Positions 58,497 through 64,000 of a stretch of DNA of 64,000 nucleotides are shown here, piece after piece. A program made the position numbers and the translations under genes. Source of the DNA: DATARR01 sp034666985. Its GTDB lineage: Bacteria; Acidobacteriota; Thermoanaerobaculia; Multivoradales; UBA5704. Within the stretch, counting starts at the first letter, position 1, and every line of letters starts with the position of its first letter. Location of the stretch: assembly GCA_034666985.1 (NCBI GenBank), contig JAXDKS010000046.1:62001-126000 (forward strand), read 5' to 3'. The notes under the pieces were generated by a model, which did not search any database, was not told the origin of the DNA, and saw only the letters and a list, made by a program, of their open reading frames with translations.

Positions 58497-61408
58497 GCAG
58501 GCTCGCCCTGCGGGGTGCGGCCCCGGTGCTCGTGCTGGCCCTGCTCGCCGCGGGTGCGGTCCACGCGCAGACGCCGCCGGAGGAGGTCATCGCTCCTGCG
58601 GCGGTGCCCGGTCCCGCCGATCCGACGGATCAGACCGATCCGTCCGATCGGACCTATCCGACCGCTCCCACCGGCCCCGCCGGTCCAATCATCACCGCCG
58701 TCGAGGTGCGCAGCGACGCGCCCCTCGACGAGTCGCTCAACCTCGACGACCTGATCGAGGTCGAGGTCGGCAAGCCCCTCAACGCCTTGGCCGTCCGCCA
58801 CACCCTGCGCAACCTCCAGGCGACCGGCAACGCCGCGGATCTCGAGCTCTACACCCGCGACGACCCGGAGGGCGGAGGCGTCGTGGCGGTGATCGTGTTC
58901 CGCGCCGTGGTGCAGGTGGAGGACGTCCGCATCGTGGGCCAGCTCGGCCTGAGCCGCGACGACCTGCGGCGGGCGGTGCCCCAGGGAGTTGCCCAGCCGC
59001 TCTCGGAGGAACGGGTGTTGCGGGGCGTCTACGCCCTCAAGGAGCTGTACGAGAGCAACGGCTACTTCAAGTCGCAGGTGCGGGTCGCGGTCACCACCGA
59101 CCCGGTGCGCCGCCGGGCGGTGGTCGCCTACCAGGTCGACAGCGGCCCCCGCGCCATCGTCCGGACGATCGCCTTCAGCCAGCCGGTGGCGCCGTTCGCG
59201 CCGGCGGCCCTGGTCAAGCAGCTCCGGCTCAGGCCCGGCGACGGCTACAGCAGCCGGGAGGCCCGGGAGGATGCCGATCGCCTCCGGGACTGGCTCATCG
59301 GTCAGGGCTATGGCGCGGCCCGGGTCGATCCTCCGCAAGAGGAGCCCGACCTCCAGGCCAACTCCGTCAAGCTCACTTATCCCATCGAGATCGGCCCGAA
59401 GATCTCCCTCCAGGTGATCGGCGCCGACGAGAAGACGCTGCGCCGCAAGGGACTCCTCCCCTTCCTTGGCGAGGCGGGCTACGACGAGGCCCTGGTGCTC
59501 CAGGCCGTGGGGCGGCTCAAGAGCGACTACCAGCGGCAGGGGCATTACGACGTCAAGGTCACGACCGAGGAGAAGCGCACCGACGGCGAGCTCCAGCTCA
59601 CCTTCCGCATCGATCCCGGGCCCGTCTACGCGCTCAAGCAGATCGACTTCGAAGGCAACGAGCAACTCGCGACCCCGGAGCTGATGGCCTACATGACCAC
59701 CTCCCGCCGCAGCCTGCTGCGCCCGGGCAGCGGGCGGCTGGTGGACGCGGAGCTGAACGACGACCTGGAGAACCTCCGGCGCTACTACGCCCTCTCCGGA
59801 TTCCCCAAGGTCCAGGTGGGTCCGGCCGCCGTGGAACGGCACGGCGGCGACCTCAGGCTCGTCATCCCCATCCAGGAGGGGGTGCGCCAGCGCGTGGTGA
59901 ACCTCCGCTTCCAGGGGATCGAGAACCTCGACGAGAAGGCCTTGCGGCGGAGCCTGCCCCTGCGCGAGGGCGGACCTTTCCATGCCGCCCTGCTCGACAG
60001 CACGCTGGACACCCTCCGGGGAGCCTATGCCGCCGAAGGCTATACCCAGGCCCAGGCCTCCGTCCGGCAGGACTGGAACCCGGACCACACGCTGGTCGAC
60101 GTCACCATCGAGGTCTTCGAAGGGCAGCAACGGCTGGCCGACCGCATCATCGTGCGGGGCAACCGCAAGACCCAGGGCGAGGTCATCAGCCGCACCATGG
60201 ACCTGCATCACGGCGATCCCATCAGCGAGACCAAGCTCCTGGAGATCGAGCGCAACCTCTACCGCCTCGGGATCTTCTCCCGGGTGGAGGTCGAGCTCGT
60301 CCCGGCAGGGCTCGACGCCGCGGAGCGGGACGTCTTGGCGCGCGTCGAGGAGGGGAAGTCCCGCTCCCTCACCTACGGCCTGGGCTGGGACTCCGAGTCC
60401 GGGCTCCGCGGCCTCTTCGGCTACTCCGACAACAACGTCTTCGGCCGCGCCTACAGCCTGCGCACCGACGTGCGCTGGAGCCAGCGCGACAAGCGCTTCC
60501 GTTTCGTCTTCAACCAGCCCTATCTCGGCGAGCAGCCGATCTCCCTCACCTCCACCGTCTTCTATGAGGACGAGGCGCGGCGCGACCGCCCCTTCGAGGT
60601 GAAGCGCTACGGCGCCCGCAGCGAGGCGGTGCGCGTCTACGGCGCCCGGCGCCTGAGCCTCGGGCTCGACTACCGCATCGTCGAGCTGCGGGTCGACCCG
60701 GGCGTCGCCGCCAACGACATCGAGCGCTTTGACCAGCCCTACCAGATCACCAGCCTGGTGCCGAGCTTCTTCTGGGACCGCCGGGACGATCCCATCGCCA
60801 CCACCCGGGGCTGGAGCACCCTGGTCCAGCTTCAGTACGCCTTCCCGGCCTTCAAGACGGACACCGAGTTCGTCAAGCTCTTCATGCAGCAGACCCAGTA
60901 TCTCAACCTCGGCCGCCCCGGCGTGGTGGCGGCCAGCCTGCGTCTGGGGAGCATCCAGCCCTACCTGTCCCTGCCGGCCGCGCCCACCGATCCGCTGCGC
61001 GACTTCCCCAGCCACAACGTGCCGATCGCCGAGCGCTTCTTCGCCGGCGGCGACGCCACCCATCGCGCCTACGGCCGCGACGAGTTGGGCATTCCCGGCC
61101 AGACCCTCATCCCCAACTCCAGCGGCACGGGCTTCCTGCCGGTGGGAGGCAACGGGCTCCTGCTCCTCAACCTCGAGTACCGTTTCCCGGTCTTCGACGC
61201 CTTCGGTGGGACGATCTTCTACGACACCGGTAACGTCTGGCCCGACTGGCGCTCGATCCGCATCAAAGACCTGAAGAACGGCGTCGGGATCGGCGCCCGC
61301 TACCTCTCGCCCATCGGCCCCATCCGCGCCGGCATCGGCTGGAAGCTCGACCGCGAAAAGGGCGAGTCGGGGTATCAGTTGTTCTTCAATATCGGGAACC
61401 CGTTCTAG
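58478..61408 (+). CDS. BamA/TamA family outer-membrane assembly protein
   Basis: A 976-residue Omp85 protein. Signal peptide (LALRGAAPVLVLALLAAGAV, cleavage near HAQ), a repetitive Asp/Pro/Thr linker (ADPTDQTDPSDRTYP), about five or six POTRA domains (to about residue 610) and a 16-strand barrel with GLRGLFGYSDNNVFG and the C-terminal GPIRAGIGWKLDRE region. The ATG at 58478 lies inside tamB and gives a proper signal peptide. More POTRA units than TamA suggests BamA, while coupling to tamB suggests TamA; unresolved. Confidence 0.9.
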   Translation: MGAALLSRLALRGAAPVLVLALLAAGAVHAQTPPEEVIAPAAVPGPADPTDQTDPSDRTYPTAPTGPAGPIITAVEVRSDAPLDESLNLDDLIEVEVGKPLNALAVRHTLRNLQATGNAADLELYTRDDPEGGGVVAVIVFRAVVQVEDVRIVGQLGLSRDDLRRAVPQGVAQPLSEERVLRGVYALKELYESNGYFKSQVRVAVTTDPVRRRAVVAYQVDSGPRAIVRTIAFSQPVAPFAPAALVKQLRLRPGDGYSSREAREDADRLRDWLIGQGYGAARVDPPQEEPDLQANSVKLTYPIEIGPKISLQVIGADEKTLRRKGLLPFLGEAGYDEALVLQAVGRLKSDYQRQGHYDVKVTTEEKRTDGELQLTFRIDPGPVYALKQIDFEGNEQLATPELMAYMTTSRRSLLRPGSGRLVDAELNDDLENLRRYYALSGFPKVQVGPAAVERHGGDLRLVIPIQEGVRQRVVNLRFQGIENLDEKALRRSLPLREGGPFHAALLDSTLDTLRGAYAAEGYTQAQASVRQDWNPDHTLVDVTIEVFEGQQRLADRIIVRGNRKTQGEVISRTMDLHHGDPISETKLLEIERNLYRLGIFSRVEVELVPAGLDAAERDVLARVEEGKSRSLTYGLGWDSESGLRGLFGYSDNNVFGRAYSLRTDVRWSQRDKRFRFVFNQPYLGEQPISLTSTVFYEDEARRDRPFEVKRYGARSEAVRVYGARRLSLGLDYRIVELRVDPGVAANDIERFDQPYQITSLVPSFFWDRRDDPIATTRGWSTLVQLQYAFPAFKTDTEFVKLFMQQTQYLNLGRPGVVAASLRLGSIQPYLSLPAAPTDPLRDFPSHNVPIAERFFAGGDATHRAYGRDELGIPGQTLIPNSSGTGFLPVGGNGLLLLNLEYRFPVFDAFGGTIFYDTGNVWPDWRSIRIKDLKNGVGIGARYLSPIGPIRAGIGWKLDREKGESGYQLFFNIGNPF

Positions 61409-61414
61409 AATCGG

Positions 61415-61443
61415 TTGACTGACGCACTGCGGCAACGTAGACT
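61415..61443 (+). promoter_or_regulatory. Sigma70-type promoter of ribBA
   Basis: TTGACT (61415-61420) and TAGACT (61438-61443) are separated by exactly 17 bases, 74 bp before the ribBA ATG. The short leader shows no FMN riboswitch. Confidence 0.6.
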
Positions 61444-61517
61444 GACTCGGGTCGCATCCGCGTCCATACTCTTCTTGCGTCCGGGGGCGGCCCGCCCGGG
61501 CGGGAAGGCCTGAGATC

Positions 61518-62732
61518 ATGTCCAAGGAAACTCCCTTCGCCCCCATCGAGGAGGCGATCGAACGCTTTCGCCGCGGTGAGATCGTCATCATCTGCGACGA
61601 CGAGGACCGCGAGAATGAGGGCGACTTCGCCATCGCGGCCGAGAAGGTCACCCCTGCGGCCATCAACTTCATGGCCAAGCATGGGCGGGGGCTCATCTGC
61701 CTGACCCTCACCGAGGAGCGCTGCCGCGAATTGGATCTCCCGCTGATGGTCGAGACCAACAGCTCCCCCTTCGGCACCGCTTTCACGGTCTCCATCGAGG
61801 CCCGGGGCAAGATCACCACGGGGATTTCGGCCGCCGATCGCTCCGCTACCATCCTGACCGCCATCGATCCGGCGACCCGTCCGGAGGACCTCCTCCGCCC
61901 GGGCCACGTCTTTCCCCTGCGGGCCAAGCGGGGCGGCGTGCTGAAGCGCGCCGGCCAGACCGAGGCCTCGGTCGACCTCGCCAAGCTCGCCGGCCTCAAA
62001 CCGTCCGGGGTGATCTGCGAGATCATGAACGACGACGGCACCATGGCGCGGGTCCCCGATCTCGTGCAGGTGGCCGCGGAGCATGGGGTGCTGATGATCA
62101 CCGTCTCCGACCTCATCAGCTACCGGCTGCGCCACGAGACCCTGGTGAGCAAGGTCGCCTCGCCCAACCTGCCCACGGTCTACGGCGACTTCCGCATCCA
62201 CGCCTACCGCTCGGACGAGACGGGCGACGAGAACGTGGCGCTGGTGATGGGGGAGATCAGCCCCGAGGAGCCGACCCTGGTGCGGGTCCACAGCCAGTGC
62301 CTGACGGGCGACATCTTCGGCTCCTGCCGCTGCGACTGCGGGCCGCAGCTCGAACAGGCCCTGAACCACATCGCCGTGGAGGGCAAGGGCGTCCTCCTCT
62401 ACCTCCTGCAGGAGGGGCGGGGCATCGGCCTGATGAACAAGCTGCGGGCCTATGAGCTCCAGGAGCAGGGGCACGACACGGTCGAGGCCAACGAGCGCCT
62501 CGGCTTCCGCCCCGACCAGCGGGACTATGGCATCGGCGCCCAGATCCTGCGCGACCTCGGCGTGCGCAAGATGCGGCTGATGACCAACAATCCCAGCAAG
62601 TACGTCGGCCTCCACGGCTACGGACTGGAGATCGTGGAGCGCCTGCCCCTCGAGGTGCCCCCCACGGAGACCACCCGCGCCTATCTCCGGACCAAGCGCG
62701 AGAAGCTCGGTCATCTGCTGAAGCTCGTATGA
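61518..62732 (+). CDS. ribBA: Bifunctional DHBP synthase / GTP cyclohydrolase II
   Basis: A 404-residue riboflavin enzyme. Residues 1-205 are RibB (DDEDRENEGDFAIAAE, acidic metal site, and TASVDL-like TEASVDLAKLAG); residues 206-404 are RibA with RVHSQCLTGDIFGSCRCDCG holding the three zinc Cys, and EGRGIGL. It makes both riboflavin precursors from ribulose 5-phosphate and GTP. Both active sites look intact. Stands alone here, without other rib genes. Confidence 0.96.
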   Translation: MSKETPFAPIEEAIERFRRGEIVIICDDEDRENEGDFAIAAEKVTPAAINFMAKHGRGLICLTLTEERCRELDLPLMVETNSSPFGTAFTVSIEARGKITTGISAADRSATILTAIDPATRPEDLLRPGHVFPLRAKRGGVLKRAGQTEASVDLAKLAGLKPSGVICEIMNDDGTMARVPDLVQVAAEHGVLMITVSDLISYRLRHETLVSKVASPNLPTVYGDFRIHAYRSDETGDENVALVMGEISPEEPTLVRVHSQCLTGDIFGSCRCDCGPQLEQALNHIAVEGKGVLLYLLQEGRGIGLMNKLRAYELQEQGHDTVEANERLGFRPDQRDYGIGAQILRDLGVRKMRLMTNNPSKYVGLHGYGLEIVERLPLEVPPTETTRAYLRTKREKLGHLLKLV

Positions 62733-62780
62733 TCAGGATGGCGGGCCGGGCCTTACAATGACTGCTCGGTCCACCTCCTC

Positions 62781-64000
62781 ATGAAGATCCTCCTCGCCAC
62801 CTCCCGCTATCCCTGGCCACCACGGCGCGGCGACCAGATGCGGGCGCTCCAGGTGCTCGACTTCCTCTCGGCCGAGCACGAGCTGACGCTGCTCACGCCG
62901 GCACCGGGGAAGGATCAGCCACCGGTGCCGGAGGGGCTGCCCTACAGGGTCGAGCTGTATCAGCCCGGGGGCTTCGCCTTCTTCTCGGGGATGGCGCGGG
63001 CGCTCTTCAAGCGGCTTCCCTTGCAGACGGGGCTCTTCTACCAGCCGGATCTCGGGCGCCGGCTACGGGAGCTCGCCCCCCGGCACGACCTGGGGATCCT
63101 CCAACTCGTACGGCTGGCCATCCACGTCAACGACTTCGGCGACACGCCGATCGTCGTCGACCTCATCGACAGCCTCTCCCTCAACTTCTCCCTGCGGGCG
63201 GACGTGGACCGCTGGTGGCTGGTGCCGCCGCTCAAGCTGGAGGCGCGGCTCCTGGCCGTGGCGGAGCGCCGGCTCACCGAGCGGGCTCTGCGCATGCTGG
63301 TGGTCTGCGAGCGCGACCGGCAGGCGCTGACCAACCGCCTGCCGCCGGACCTCGCGGCGAAGGTTGCCGTCGTGCGTCTGTCCATCCGCGAGCGGAAGGT
63401 GGATGCTCCCGAGGAGGGGGAGAAGCTCTGGCGGGAGGGGGACAAGGGGCCCGTGCTGGTGATGACGGGCAATCTCGGCTACTTCGTGAACGCGGACGCG
63501 GTCACCTGGTGGCTGCGGGACGTCTGGCCCGAGCTCCGGCGCGTGCGGCCGGACGTGCGTCTGGTGGTAGCCGGCGACCGGCCCTCGGCGTCGTTGCGGC
63601 AGGAGATCGAGAAGGCGGGAGCGCGCCTCATCGAGTCGCCCCAGGACCTGCGCTCGATCATCGCCCAGGCGACGATCTCCATCGCGCCCATGCGCTGCGG
63701 CTCGGGGGTCCCCATCAAGGTGCTGGAAGCCTGGGCCGTGGGCGCGCCGGTCCTGGCCTCCTCCTGGGCCGTGGCCGGAACCTCCGGACGCCAGGGCGAG
63801 GACTTCATCCTCGTCGGCCAGCACCCGGTGGAGTGGGTGGCAGCCATCGCCGATCTTCTGGGCAACCCCAGCGCCCGTCATTGGCTGGTGGAAAACGGCC
63901 ACCGGCGCCTCGCCGCGGACTACTCCCGCGAGGTGGTGCGCAAGCAGTTGCTGGAGGTGATCAGCGCGCTGGCTCCCGAGGTGCTGCGCCCGGCGACTTC
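62781..64000 (+). CDS. Glycosyltransferase family 4-like protein (partial)
   Basis: The frame runs off the right edge after 406 codons. It begins MKILLATSRYPWPPRRGDQM, the N-terminal loop typical of GT-B glycosyltransferases, and includes VLVMTGNLGYFVNADAVTWW and SIAPMRCGSGVPIKVLEAWA, the donor-binding region with the E-x7-E-like pattern. The pattern resembles exosortase-associated sugar transferases. Likely part of surface polysaccharide synthesis. Confidence 0.8.
   Translation, partial: MKILLATSRYPWPPRRGDQMRALQVLDFLSAEHELTLLTPAPGKDQPPVPEGLPYRVELYQPGGFAFFSGMARALFKRLPLQTGLFYQPDLGRRLRELAPRHDLGILQLVRLAIHVNDFGDTPIVVDLIDSLSLNFSLRADVDRWWLVPPLKLEARLLAVAERRLTERALRMLVVCERDRQALTNRLPPDLAAKVAVVRLSIRERKVDAPEEGEKLWREGDKGPVLVMTGNLGYFVNADAVTWWLRDVWPELRRVRPDVRLVVAGDRPSASLRQEIEKAGARLIESPQDLRSIIAQATISIAPMRCGSGVPIKVLEAWAVGAPVLASSWAVAGTSGRQGEDFILVGQHPVEWVAAIADLLGNPSARHWLVENGHRRLAADYSREVVRKQLLEVISALAPEVLRPAT

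Noticed and set aside
61409..61517. FMN riboswitch before ribBA
   Set aside because: The leader is too short and lacks the conserved AGGNT... FMN-element segments.

Overview
The window looks like a chromosomal segment of an Acidobacteriota bacterium, probably near the Thermoanaerobaculia. I infer this from the high-GC coding style, the tandem secreted VWFA-related proteins of the type named after Acidobacteria, the outer-membrane genes (BamA/TamA, TamB, PagL-like, O-antigen ligase), and housekeeping operons with many GTG, TTG, ATT and ATC starts. The assignment is inference: no 16S gene is present.

Layout. 1-4754: two tandem VWFA proteins, then an RlmI-type 23S rRNA methyltransferase that appears to start at ATT. 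4799-6540: a PIN/AbrB toxin-antitoxin pair, a 19-unit array of roughly 20-bp imperfect palindromes, and a small gene with a strong terminator. 7003-9749: a secreted head-repeat/S74 chaperone protein, a cyclase-family hydrolase and small hypotheticals. 9841-16072: a lipid-modification cluster with two fatty-acid desaturases, a PQQ-type propeller, a cyclopropane-synthase-like methyltransferase, a Kua/CarF-type plasmalogen desaturase and a hotdog thioesterase. 16268-20137: an Hsp90-like ATPase fused to a TIR/deoxyribosyltransferase-like domain, plus a TPR protein, which together form a strong candidate for an unrecognised defence system. 20138-21330: decayed toxin-antitoxin genes. 21376-27091: nucleoside deaminase, S9 peptidase, a serpin remnant, a tiny Lys-rich protein, an SDR protein, a lipoprotein and a membrane-protein/regulator pair with a clear promoter and operator.

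27398-32192 is a lanthipeptide-type locus: a 411-residue Cys-rich repeat protein (candidate multi-core precursor), an APH-family kinase and a HopA1-LanC fusion. The pieces resemble class V lanthipeptide enzymes but are differently fused. 32340-34236 is an AAA ATPase/DUF4276 pair beside two tRNA-Val genes.

34867-47845 is the conserved core: thrS-infC-rpmI-rplT-pheS-pheT, a coiled-coil gene, then zapA-6S RNA-rny-ymdB, interrupted by a metallophosphoesterase and pyrD. 47856-64000 is the envelope block: ArnT-like, LAB_N and GT2 genes, a PagL-like deacylase, Trm112, O-antigen ligase, tlyA-nadK-tamB-bamA, ribBA and a partial glycosyltransferase.

The region therefore alternates housekeeping and envelope operons with accessory insertions (toxin-antitoxin, defence, RiPP) that sit next to tRNA genes or between genes that are normally neighbours.
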